Positions 1 through 8,429 of a DNA stretch of 64,000 nt are shown here, in pieces. A model generated the notes under the pieces. It saw only the letters and a list, made by a program, of their open reading frames with translations, ran no database searches and was not told the origin of the DNA. A program made the position numbers and the translations under genes. How positions within the stretch are numbered: position 1 is the stretch's first letter; each line of letters opens with the position of its first letter. This DNA comes from Cymbomonas tetramitiformis (Eukaryota; Chlorophyta; Pyramimonadophyceae; Pyramimonadales; Pyramimonadaceae). The DNA lies in NCBI GenBank assembly GCA_001247695.2, contig LGRX02024704.1, positions 1 to 64,000 on the forward strand. Reading direction: 5' to 3'.

Positions 1-24
1 AGTGTCCTACTACGATAACTACGC

Positions 25-3000
25 ATGACCCTCAAGAAGAAGTCCCCGACAGAGGCACACAAGATGGCTGAGCGCAGTCGCCGCCATGCTACACGACGTC
101 CCGCGACTACTCCTTTCAGCCGTCGCCAACGGAAGTACGAGTTGGACGAGCTTATACTCGCCCGCTTGCGCGGTCGCATGGGCGGCACATTGGGCTTGGC
201 CTGGGCAGAGTTGAGCCCACGCGAGCAACGTCGGGCTGTGGAGCAAGAATACGGGCCGAAGACTAATGTACCGCAAGAAGGCCGACCTTGGGAGACGATT
301 GGCCTCCGTCGCCTTCGACGGCGTCAAGCATCTGCGGCGATATCGATACAGCAAGCCTATCGCTTGTGGCGACGTCGGCGGGCACAACGAGCGCAGGACA
401 CTCCCCTTGACTCTCACGCGCTCAAGACGGCCTCGGCGTGGATCACGGCAGCCCAGCGGGTCAAGCAGTACGGCAAGGCGGTCGTGCAGGCTGTGTTCGG
501 ACGCGTCCGACGGGCACACCCACCTCCCAATCCTACCCCCCTCAAACTAGACGAGACGGTTCTCGCTACAACTCTGGGATCGAGCCCCTCGGATCTAACC
601 TACAGCACCGATGAGTCCGAGATGGAGATCCATTGCAGCCAGTACCGGTTGCAGCAGCACCGTGAGCTGTCCTCGGAGGAGAATACGCCTACCCGCCGTT
701 CGAAGCCTTCGAGGAGTGGGAGGAAGCGCACGACGTTGGACCAACGGGTGAAAGCCCGGAGGAAGGAGAAAACTGCACGTTTTGCTGCTTGGGAGGCCCT
801 GAACGTGACCCGACAACCGGTGGGCGAATCCGAGCACCTCGAGGAGGAGCTGAGTATGACCCAGCAGCTGGCGGGCGGATCGGGCAGCATACCGCCAGCG
901 TGCAACCAACATGTTGTATCCTGCTCCAGTCTGTCCGAGGAGGAGCTGAACATGACCCAGCAGCTGGCGGGCGAACCTAACAGCCCGTGCCGGCATGCAT
1001 CCAGTCCGGCCGAGCATGCAACCAGCCCAGCTAAGCATGCAGCGGAACATGCAGCAGGGCATGCGCCAGGGCACGCGGGGCATGCGGGGCATGCAACATG
1101 CCCGTCTGAGCATGCGACCAGCTCGGTGGGGCATGCAGTGGGGCATGCCCCGGGGCATGCGGGGCATGCAACACGGCCGACTGAGCATGCAACCAGCTCG
1201 GTGGGGCATGCGGTGGGGCATGCCCCGGGGCATACGCTGGGGCATGCGGGGCATGCAACACGGCCGACTGAGCATGCAACCAGCTCAGTGGGGCATGCAG
1301 TGAGGCATGCCCCGGGGCATGCGGGGCATGCGGGGCATACGGGGCATGCGACATGCCAGCCTGTGCATGCGACCAGCTCAGTGGGGCATGCAGCGGGGCG
1401 TGCAGCGGGGCATGCGGGGCATGCGGGGCATGCGGGGCAAGCAACGCGGCCAGCTGAGCATGCAACCTGTATCGCTGAGCAGGCGACGCACCTGGTCCAG
1501 CGTGCAGCGCGCCCGGCCCGGCATGCATCCAATGAGTCCCAGCCGCTGGAAAGCGGGTCAGACAGCGACTCCACGCATGTCAGCGCTACCGACAGTGGCA
1601 CTACCCACGTCAGCGCCACCGACGTTGGCGTCACCGACAGCGACACGACCCACGTCAGTGCCACCGACAGCGACACCACTCACGTCAGCGACACCAACAA
1701 TGACACTACCCACGTCAGCCCCACTGACAGTGATACCACTCACGTCAGTGCCTCGACCAACGCCACCATGTACGTCAGTGCTACTGAACACGGCAGTGGC
1801 GAAGAGTACGAGTGCAACGCCTTGGTGGACGAGACTGCAGCCGCCTTGAGTTCACACCCAATCGAAGATGCTCTTAAATGTGAGCGTGTTCAACTGGATG
1901 GGGGGGTGCGCTGGAAGGCGAACTCTCGAGCGGGGACACTCTTGGCACACACACTGTCAGCGGTGCGAGACGAGGAAGGACCCCTACTCCTGGTGTTCTA
2001 TGCCTACCTTCGTGGACATCGAGTGAAGGTGTTGGTGGACTCAGGCGCCTCAGACAACTTCATCTCGGCGGAATGCGCCCGTACTTGCGACTTGACAGTG
2101 CGCTCAGGGACACCAATGAAGGTCACGCTGGCAGATGGGTCTGTAAAGACCGCTGGAGAGGTGGCGTACACCAAGTTCACCGCACACGCGGCGTCGGGAG
2201 TAGACTACTGCGAGAAGCGGATGGCTCTACGGGTCTTGCCGTTAGGAATCCAAGTAGACGTGGTGTTGGGGGGTAAGTGGCTTCGCAGTCTCTCCCCAAT
2301 CACGTTGGATTATGCCGGTCACGGTTCCGGCTCCTTCAACACGCGAGCAAATGGTGGAGGACAACAACGGGTGACGCTCGTGGGTTGTAGTCCGGGGATG
2401 GGTCAGGGCAAGGCCCAGGGCGCAGGGCTGATCGATGAGGTGTTCTTGACGGCAACGCAACTGAAGCAGCACCTCATCCACGCGGAAACCAGGCGCCTGG
2501 CCGGGGATGAAGAATCGCAACCTCAGTGGCTCATGATGGCGTCGCGCGGGGACGACCATGAGGCAGGAGCTTTCGCAGCTACCGCCGCTGAAGTACCGTC
2601 ATCTCACACCACCCTGGAGAAGGAAGGGCCCCGTCAAGATACTCGAGACGCACCGGTAAGCAGCACGTGGAGGCAGCGCTTTGACGCCTTCTTTGAGAAG
2701 TATTTGGATACCCTGTGTTCAGCCTTACCGGAGGCATCCAAGTTGCGTCGCACTGAGGAGGACAAGGCCCGCATCGATCGCAAGCCGGACGCGGAGGGTG
2801 GACCACCATGTAGGCGCCCATACAAGATGACCGCTGAAGAGCTACGCCAGCTACGTGAACGTATCGAGCAACTCATGAAGAAGGGTTACATCCGGCCGTC
2901 GTCAAGCCCGTATGCCGCCCCATGTCTGATGGTACCCAAGCCTGGTGACCCGAAGACATTACGTCTGGTCGTGGATTACCGACAATTGAACCAGCAGACG

Positions 3001-3615
3001 GTGCGGGACCGGTACCCACTACCGGACATCCAACTGATGTTTGACGAGATGCAAGGGGCAGCGTTCTTCTCCTCCTTTGACGCGGTGGACGGATTCTGGC
3101 AAGTGCCGATGGCCGAGGAGGACGTGGAAAAGACCGCCTTCACCACCCACATGGGGGCCTATGAATGGTTGGTGATGCCCCAGGGCCTGCAGAACTCTCC
3201 CTCTCAATATCAACGGCGAATGCAGCGTGCACTCGGTCATCTCCCCTTTGTACGAATCTTCATCGACGATGTGGTCGTCTTCTCGCGCACGGTGGAGGAA
3301 CACTACGACCACGTACGTCAGTTCTTGGACACTTGTCGAGAAAAAGGGGTATATTTGAAGGCCTCCAAGGCGCAGATGTTGAAGGAGTCACTACGGTTCC
3401 TGGGCCACACTCTCTCCGCCGAAGGATGCCAGCCACAGCAAGACAAGGTGTCCTCCATCAAGGACTGGCCGAAGCTGGAGACGGTAACCCACGTCAGACA
3501 GTTCCTTGGGCTAGCGGGGTACTACCGCCGGTTCGTACACCGGTTCTCGGAGATTGCCCAACCCTTGACCTCGCTCACCAAGACCGACGTACCGTGGCAA
3601 TGGGGAGAACTCTAG
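25..3615 (+). CDS. Retrotransposon polyprotein, part 1: basic region, His-rich repeats, aspartic protease, reverse transcriptase
   Basis: ATG 25 follows an in-frame TAA at 16-18. Residues 1-190 are Arg-rich with an IQ-like stretch (IQQAYRLWRRRR). Residues about 325-510 are GHA/GHAT repeats. Residues about 515-590 repeat a Thr/Asp/Ser unit of about ten residues. The protease domain has the catalytic LVDSGAS motif near residue 670. The RT domain (about 950-1190) has KPGDPKTLRLVVDYRQLN, the D-aspartate motif SSFDAVDGFWQV and the catalytic FIDD at residues 1079-1082, then the LGLAGYYRRF connection motif. The frame stops at TAG 3613-3615 exactly between RT and RNase H, and continues in the same frame afterwards. 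This is either a point nonsense mutation (CAG to TAG would suffice) or a readthrough site. Copies RNA into DNA in the element's particle. Confidence 0.9.
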   Translation: MTLKKKSPTEAHKMAERSRRHATRRPATTPFSRRQRKYELDELILARLRGRMGGTLGLAWAELSPREQRRAVEQEYGPKTNVPQEGRPWETIGLRRLRRRQASAAISIQQAYRLWRRRRAQRAQDTPLDSHALKTASAWITAAQRVKQYGKAVVQAVFGRVRRAHPPPNPTPLKLDETVLATTLGSSPSDLTYSTDESEMEIHCSQYRLQQHRELSSEENTPTRRSKPSRSGRKRTTLDQRVKARRKEKTARFAAWEALNVTRQPVGESEHLEEELSMTQQLAGGSGSIPPACNQHVVSCSSLSEEELNMTQQLAGEPNSPCRHASSPAEHATSPAKHAAEHAAGHAPGHAGHAGHATCPSEHATSSVGHAVGHAPGHAGHATRPTEHATSSVGHAVGHAPGHTLGHAGHATRPTEHATSSVGHAVRHAPGHAGHAGHTGHATCQPVHATSSVGHAAGRAAGHAGHAGHAGQATRPAEHATCIAEQATHLVQRAARPARHASNESQPLESGSDSDSTHVSATDSGTTHVSATDVGVTDSDTTHVSATDSDTTHVSDTNNDTTHVSPTDSDTTHVSASTNATMYVSATEHGSGEEYECNALVDETAAALSSHPIEDALKCERVQLDGGVRWKANSRAGTLLAHTLSAVRDEEGPLLLVFYAYLRGHRVKVLVDSGASDNFISAECARTCDLTVRSGTPMKVTLADGSVKTAGEVAYTKFTAHAASGVDYCEKRMALRVLPLGIQVDVVLGGKWLRSLSPITLDYAGHGSGSFNTRANGGGQQRVTLVGCSPGMGQGKAQGAGLIDEVFLTATQLKQHLIHAETRRLAGDEESQPQWLMMASRGDDHEAGAFAATAAEVPSSHTTLEKEGPRQDTRDAPVSSTWRQRFDAFFEKYLDTLCSALPEASKLRRTEEDKARIDRKPDAEGGPPCRRPYKMTAEELRQLRERIEQLMKKGYIRPSSSPYAAPCLMVPKPGDPKTLRLVVDYRQLNQQTVRDRYPLPDIQLMFDEMQGAAFFSSFDAVDGFWQVPMAEEDVEKTAFTTHMGAYEWLVMPQGLQNSPSQYQRRMQRALGHLPFVRIFIDDVVVFSRTVEEHYDHVRQFLDTCREKGVYLKASKAQMLKESLRFLGHTLSAEGCQPQQDKVSSIKDWPKLETVTHVRQFLGLAGYYRRFVHRFSEIAQPLTSLTKTDVPWQWGEL
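994..1540 (+). repeat. In-frame GGGGCATGC (Gly-His-Ala) repeat tract 1
   Basis: Dense imperfect repeats of GGGGCATGC/GGGGCATGCA with interspersed longer units ending in ACCAGCTCGGTG. They encode GHA, GHAT and SVGHAVGHAPGH peptides. Each core contains the palindrome GCATGC. The complementary frames are also open (Cys-Pro-Ala and Met-Pro-Arg repeats), which produces shadow ORFs on the minus strand. Confidence 0.9.
1555..1790 (+). repeat. 30-bp in-frame repeat (Asp-Thr-Thr-His-Val-Ser units)
   Basis: About seven copies of a unit of roughly 30 bp containing CACCCACGTCAG, some truncated. They encode an acidic/Thr-rich linker between the His-rich tract and the protease domain. Confidence 0.8.
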
Positions 3616-5277
3616 CAATGGGCCTTCGACGAGTTGAAGACCGCACTCTCCTCAGCCCCTGTATTGGCATTGCCTGACATGAAGGCAGCCGCGGATGGGT
3701 CAGCGCCGTTTTTTGTACAAACGGATGCAAGTGGAGTTGCTTTGGGAGGCGTACTCATGCAAGATACGGGTGACGGTATGAGGGTGATAGCCTACGACAG
3801 TCGGCAGTTTTCCGCGGCGGAACAGAATTACCACACCGGCGAAAGGGAGCTCTGCGCGTTGCACCATTGCACCACCGTCACCTGGAGGCACTACCTGTTC
3901 TCCTCCGACTTCCGGTTACAAGGTGACCATCGCCCCCTGGAATGGCTAATGTCCCCGGGACGAGAGCTTAGCCGACGGCAGGCACGGTGGTACATGGACC
4001 TGGTGGAAGTTGGTGTCCCACGAATGGAGTACGTCAAAGGAGCTCTTCTTCTGGTCCCCGATGCGCTATCTCGCCGACCTGACTACGTGACCAAGGATCC
4101 GCGAGAAGGGCTCAAGGAGGCCGGTGTCGTGGACAAGGAGACGGACCTCCCCAAGGACCCACTCTCCGTGCTGGATGCCGACGAGATCTTTGAAGACCAC
4201 CCGCCAACCCCTGTACCAGGATGGGTGGCCACCATGGAATCATGGATGGATGGCGTGGAGACACTTCAGGTGGCGGAGCGGGCCCTGGAGAGCCTGCTCC
4301 AGGCTGGTAGCGCGCCCTGTCACGCAACCGGCTCGGCTAAGCATGCTGCCAGCTCAGCGGGGCATGCAGCGGGGCATGCGCCGGGGCATACGGGGCATGC
4401 GGGGCATGCAACACAGCCGGCTGAGCATGCAACCAGCTCAGTGGGGCATGCAGTGGGGCATGCTCCGGGGCATGCGGGGCATGCGGGGCATGCGGGGCAT
4501 GCAACACGGCCGACTGAGCATGCAGCCAGCTCAGTGGGGCAGGCAGTGGGGTATGCCCCGGGGCATAAGCCGGGGCATGCGGGGCATGCGGGGCATGCGG
4601 GGCATGCAACGTGCCAGTCTGGGCATGCAACTAGCTCGCCTAAGTGTGCACCCGCTGGAGAGGAACTAATGCTGCGAGCCCCCACCGACTACTTCACTGA
4701 TTTGTCCGAATCTGGAAAGCGCCGGCAGGAAGCGAACACCCCGGGAACCGATCCAGTGTTGCGCCGTAGTGCTCGGCTGCGACAAACCACTGCTACGACG
4801 ACTCCTTCCACCAAGCCGAAAACCTCGACACCGCCTGCTACGGATTTCCGAGGTCCTAAGCAGCCAACTCAGCCGTCTGGTCGAGCCACCAAACAGCCAG
4901 CCGATCGGCAGGATTGGAAGGTGCGCAAGGAGGTCTTTGAGCGCCTCCAACGACAGTTCGGCAGCTTCGATGTTGACGCGTGTTGTGACCTGGGTGGACG
5001 GAACCGTCAAGTAGACGCATACTGGACTGATTGTCTGCGACAGCAGTGGAAGGGAAAGCACGTCTGGTGTAATCCCCCATACTCCAGCAGTCATATCTCC
5101 ATCGAGGCAGTGCTGCGCAAGTATGTAGATGAATGGCGGCAGGACCCCGCACATACCTCGGCAGTGTTCCTTCTACCGGACATCCAGGCTCGCATGCCTC
5201 CAGGCTCGCATGCCTCAATGGAGGCGACTCTTCAGGATGGCTGGTATGAGGCTGGTAGAAGTGATACCTACTCATGA
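3616..5277 (+). CDS. Retrotransposon polyprotein, part 2: RNase H, second His-rich tract, Dam-like adenine methyltransferase domain
   Basis: Same frame as part 1. The first internal ATG is at 3634, but homology starts directly after the TAG. The RNase H domain has QTDASGVALGG, the ERELCAL segment, DHRPLEWL and LSRRQARW, as in Ty3/gypsy RNase H. A GHA repeat tract (residues about 230-335 counted from 3634) follows. The C-terminal 120 residues match the phage-type DNA N-6-adenine-methyltransferase (Dam) pattern: FGSFDVDACCD, YWTDCL, W-x-G-x-VWCNPPYSS with the catalytic NPPY at bases 5071-5082, then a hydrophobic strand (SAVFLLPD). Placement of such a domain between RNase H and integrase is not part of a canonical gypsy pol. 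The frame is lost at a 16-bp duplication (5184-5215), so the last residues before the stop at 5275-5277 are out of register. Adenine methylation is inferred from motifs only. Confidence 0.8.
   Translation, partial: QWAFDELKTALSSAPVLALPDMKAAADGSAPFFVQTDASGVALGGVLMQDTGDGMRVIAYDSRQFSAAEQNYHTGERELCALHHCTTVTWRHYLFSSDFRLQGDHRPLEWLMSPGRELSRRQARWYMDLVEVGVPRMEYVKGALLLVPDALSRRPDYVTKDPREGLKEAGVVDKETDLPKDPLSVLDADEIFEDHPPTPVPGWVATMESWMDGVETLQVAERALESLLQAGSAPCHATGSAKHAASSAGHAAGHAPGHTGHAGHATQPAEHATSSVGHAVGHAPGHAGHAGHAGHATRPTEHAASSVGQAVGYAPGHKPGHAGHAGHAGHATCQSGHATSSPKCAPAGEELMLRAPTDYFTDLSESGKRRQEANTPGTDPVLRRSARLRQTTATTTPSTKPKTSTPPATDFRGPKQPTQPSGRATKQPADRQDWKVRKEVFERLQRQFGSFDVDACCDLGGRNRQVDAYWTDCLRQQWKGKHVWCNPPYSSSHISIEAVLRKYVDEWRQDPAHTSAVFLLPDIQARMPPGSHASMEATLQDGWYEAGRSDTYS
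4318..4645 (+). repeat. In-frame GGGGCATGC (Gly-His-Ala) repeat tract 2
   Basis: Second block of the same repeat family as 994-1540, between RNase H and the Dam-like domain. Several longer modules (ACACGGCCGACTGAGCATGC) are nearly identical to those in tract 1. This suggests duplication or gene conversion between the two blocks. Confidence 0.88.
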
Positions 5278-7918
5278 CGAACGAGGAGTACCCACCCAGC
5301 TGTTCGAGACTCCTGACGGTGTACTCCACGACCTTCCGTGGCCCGTGCTGGTGGTGCATGCTCCCCCTACCCGGCAGCTAGCGCCAAAAGTGCGGCATCC
5401 CCGAGTGGCGCCCCCGATAGTGCGACAGGGTAAGGCTGCTAAGACCCGCGATGCTTCGAGCCTCCCCACGGACGTTACATTCCTGGAGTCCCTGCACGAT
5501 GAGTACGCACGTGCCGGCCCTCTTCAACAGCTGCGGGATGACATCCTTGCGGCCCCGCACCATGCCACGAGGGACTTCCGCATCGTCGGGAACGTACTGT
5601 GGCGTGTAGCCGCGGGACGGTACCAGTTGGTCCTCGGCGAAGACTCTCCCTTGCGAGAGGTAGTCTTCAAGGATGCCCACGACTCCACCACTGCAGGTCA
5701 CACTGGCCGGGAAAAGACGCTGGAAAGAGTTCTACGCAGGTTCTGGTGGAAAAATGCCTCCGAAGACGTGGCAGGATGGGTGGCCTCATGTCCTACGTGT
5801 CAAGCGGTTCGTCCCCGGGCATCCTACCCTGACGGATTGTTGAATCCGCACGCTATTCCTCAACGTAACTGGCAAGATGTGAGCGTGGACTTCGTTACAG
5901 GATTGCCGTTCACCGCCCAGGGGAATGACGCCTTCGTCACCTTTACGTGCAAGCTGAGCAAAATGGTACACCTTGTGCCCATGAATTTTGGGGACAGCTC
6001 TGCGCAGACGGTGGCCCGCATCTACTTCGACGTGGTCTGGAGGCAGCATAGAGCCCCCATGAAGATTGTATGTGACCGTGACCCCAGGTTCCAAGACTCG
6101 TTCTGGCGTGAGCTAATGAGACTTATGGGGGTGCGGGTGGCTTCTACCACTCCGTACAACCCTCGTTCAGACGGGCAGGCGGAGCACACCAACAGGATGG
6201 TCGAGGACATGTTGCGCTCGTTCGTGGGTGCCAATCCGGATGACTGGGACCTCTACATGACAAACGTGGAGTTTGCTATCAACGACTCGCGCAGTGACGT
6301 CACAGGATTCACTCCCTTTGAGCTATGCTACGGGGTGTCTCCGATGTCTCAGCTGGACCTGTTCCTGGAGGCTGCGACTCTCCCTGGCTCTGCGCGACGA
6401 AAAGGGGGGGTGGGTACCGCCCATGAGATGGCTGTGAAGTTTTCGTCGCAGTTGCGGGACGCGCGTGGCCGCCTTGAGTTGGCTCAGCAGCGCCAGCGGG
6501 AGCAGTTCGACCGGCGTCACAAGCAGCATAGGTACGCAGTGGGGGATCTGGTATGGATCGAGGCTCGTCACCCGACGGAGAAGGTGATGGACCGTGCGAT
6601 GTGCCGGAAGCTCGGCAAGCGTTGGCACGGACCTGTAACTGTCGTGGAGTGCTTCTACAGCGATTTGCAGGCGGAGCCGGCGGAGGCGGACCGCGGGGCA
6701 CCGGTGGCTTATCGGTTGGCTCTACCACCGCATTGGCGCATTCACGACGTGTTCGCACAGCACCGCCTGAAGCCATACGTTTCCGGCATGGATGAGTTTG
6801 CATCTCGAGCACAACTGCCTGTACCTGACCCGGTAATGGTAGATGGGCAAGCGGAAGCTCACGTGGACAAAATTCTAGCGTATCGTGTACGCATGGTCAA
6901 GGGTAAGTCAGTGGAGGAATGGAAGGTACGCTGGACGGGCTACTCGGCAGCTCACGACCAGTGGCGCTCCAGAGACAAGATGGACAGAGGCGGGGAGAAT
7001 CAGCAGCTCAAGGAGTTCGAGGCACGGCGGTTGGGCATGCAGGCAGACATGCTGAAGTCCGTTGAGCATGGCCGACGTCAACGTCAACAGCGACAGCCCG
7101 TTCACCTTGGTGTCACTTTATCCCAGCTAATGGAACATCAATGTGACGTCCCGGAAGTGGATTCTCCACCGGAAGACTTCTGTCTCCCGTGGGAGCGGGT
7201 GGAAATCTTGGAGAACGGAGAGCTAGTGGTGATCACCGACCTTGAAGAGCGAAAGACCCGGCCAGTGAGAATCTTGGTGTTGTTCAGCGGGACCGGATCG
7301 GTGGAAAGAGAGTTTGTAAAGTGCTTTCCGTCTGCCTCGGTGGTTACGCTCGACAACGACCCACGATGGCAACCCGACCATCTCGCATCAATGGAGGACT
7401 GGGACCCCACTCAGTACCCACCGGGATTCTTTGATGTCATCTGGGCCAGCCCTCCATGTACCCAATACAGTCAGGCGCGCACTACGGGAGGACCTCCTGA
7501 TCTGGAAGGAGCAGACAAGAGTGTGAAATGCACCCTGGATGCTATTGAGTACTTGAAGCCCAAGCACTGGTTTCTTGAAAATCCTGAAGGAAGATACCCG
7601 AATGCGCTGCGGTTGCGGTCAGTGGTTCGTGAACTGCCACAGCCTCTTTTTTGCACCTACTGTAAGTATGGGGAGCGATATCGTAAACCAACGTGTATCT
7701 GGACTAGCTCACCTCCACCAACGCCATTGCTGGAGTGCACCTCGCGGACACCTTGCGCATGCAAATGGGCCACCGGAGGGCACCCTGAAACTGCTCAGCT
7801 TGGACCATCACCTTCACAGCAACCAGGAGCGCGAGATGCTCACGCCGTGTACCCAGTACCGGCTCCGCTGTTGCGTCATCTCTTCCACCATCTTCAGTTC
7901 GGGGAGTTTGATACCTGA
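5129..7918 (+). CDS. Retrotransposon polyprotein, part 3: integrase, chromodomain, C5 cytosine methyltransferase
   Basis: The true homology in this frame begins near 5216, after the duplication; the listed ATG at 5129 is an out-of-frame shadow of the Dam-like region. The integrase has an HHCC zinc region (H...GH then CPTC near residue 225), catalytic D (SVDFVTGLPF), D (CDRDPRF) and E (SDGQAEHTNRM), and a GPY/F-like tail (GKRWHGPV...HRLKPYV). A chromodomain follows at bases about 6,855-7,030 (VDKILAYR...WKVRWTGY...QWRS), which in chromoviruses directs integration to marked chromatin. The C-terminal 220 residues are a C5 methyltransferase: motif I ILVLFSGTGSVEREF, motif IV ASPPCTQYSQAR with the catalytic Cys codon at 7457-7459, motif VI LENPEG, motif VIII-like YRKPTCIWTS, and a motif X-like ending before TGA 7916-7918. 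Catalytic residues look intact. Confidence 0.87.
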   Translation: MNGGRTPHIPRQCSFYRTSRLACLQARMPQWRRLFRMAGMRLVEVIPTHDERGVPTQLFETPDGVLHDLPWPVLVVHAPPTRQLAPKVRHPRVAPPIVRQGKAAKTRDASSLPTDVTFLESLHDEYARAGPLQQLRDDILAAPHHATRDFRIVGNVLWRVAAGRYQLVLGEDSPLREVVFKDAHDSTTAGHTGREKTLERVLRRFWWKNASEDVAGWVASCPTCQAVRPRASYPDGLLNPHAIPQRNWQDVSVDFVTGLPFTAQGNDAFVTFTCKLSKMVHLVPMNFGDSSAQTVARIYFDVVWRQHRAPMKIVCDRDPRFQDSFWRELMRLMGVRVASTTPYNPRSDGQAEHTNRMVEDMLRSFVGANPDDWDLYMTNVEFAINDSRSDVTGFTPFELCYGVSPMSQLDLFLEAATLPGSARRKGGVGTAHEMAVKFSSQLRDARGRLELAQQRQREQFDRRHKQHRYAVGDLVWIEARHPTEKVMDRAMCRKLGKRWHGPVTVVECFYSDLQAEPAEADRGAPVAYRLALPPHWRIHDVFAQHRLKPYVSGMDEFASRAQLPVPDPVMVDGQAEAHVDKILAYRVRMVKGKSVEEWKVRWTGYSAAHDQWRSRDKMDRGGENQQLKEFEARRLGMQADMLKSVEHGRRQRQQRQPVHLGVTLSQLMEHQCDVPEVDSPPEDFCLPWERVEILENGELVVITDLEERKTRPVRILVLFSGTGSVEREFVKCFPSASVVTLDNDPRWQPDHLASMEDWDPTQYPPGFFDVIWASPPCTQYSQARTTGGPPDLEGADKSVKCTLDAIEYLKPKHWFLENPEGRYPNALRLRSVVRELPQPLFCTYCKYGERYRKPTCIWTSSPPPTPLLECTSRTPCACKWATGGHPETAQLGPSPSQQPGARDAHAVYPVPAPLLRHLFHHLQFGEFDT
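5184..5215 (+). repeat. Exact 16-bp tandem duplication that shifts the pol frame
   Basis: CCAGGCTCGCATGCCT occurs at 5184-5199 and again at 5200-5215. Sixteen bases shift the frame by one and exactly account for the change of frame between the Dam-like domain and the integrase. The unit contains GCATGC, the same palindrome as the repeat tracts. Confidence 0.93.
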
Positions 7919-7995
7919 CGACACTGGGAGCGGCATCGGGAGATAGGCCGCTCTTGAGGGGGGAGGAGTTGTACCGGGAGGCATGGACAGCCCGA

Positions 7996-8427
7996 GGCGT
8001 ATGCCCCATGGGTATGCCCCGAGGCGTATGCCCCATGGGTATGCCCCGAGGCGTATGCCCCATGGGTATGCCCCGAGGCGTATGCCCCATGGGTATGCCC
8101 CGAGGCGTATGCCCCATGGGTATGCCCCGAGGCGTATGCCCCATGGGTATGCCCCGAGGCGTATGCCCCATGGGTATGCCCCGAGGCGTATGCCCCATGG
8201 GTATGCCCCGAGGCGTATGCCCCATGGGTATGCCCCGAGGCGTATGCCCCATGGGTATGCCCCGAGGCGTATGCCCCATGGGTATGCCCCGAGGCGTATG
8301 CCCCATGGGTATGCCCCGAGGCGTATGCCCCATGGGTATGCCCCGAGGCGTATGCCCCATGGGTATGCCCCGAGGCGTATGCCCCATGGGTATGCCCCGA
8401 GGCGTATGCCCCATGGGTATGCCCCGA
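7996..8427 (+). repeat. Sixteen identical 27-bp tandem repeats after the polyprotein stop
   Basis: Sixteen copies of a 27-bp unit built from CGAGGCGTATGCCCC and ATGGGTATGCCCC begin 77 bp after the polyprotein stop. All copies appear identical. Because 27 is a multiple of three, several frames stay open on both strands, so the long ORFs here are artefacts. Read on the minus strand, the core is GGGGCATAC, related to the GGGGCATGC core of the in-frame tracts. Confidence 0.95.
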
Positions 8428-8429
8428 GC

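Noticed and set aside
600..1679. Minus-strand ORFs with Ala-Cys-Pro repeats opposite the His-rich tract
   Set aside because: Mirror of the coding repeat in the plus-strand polyprotein, which has clear PR/RT homology downstream in frame.
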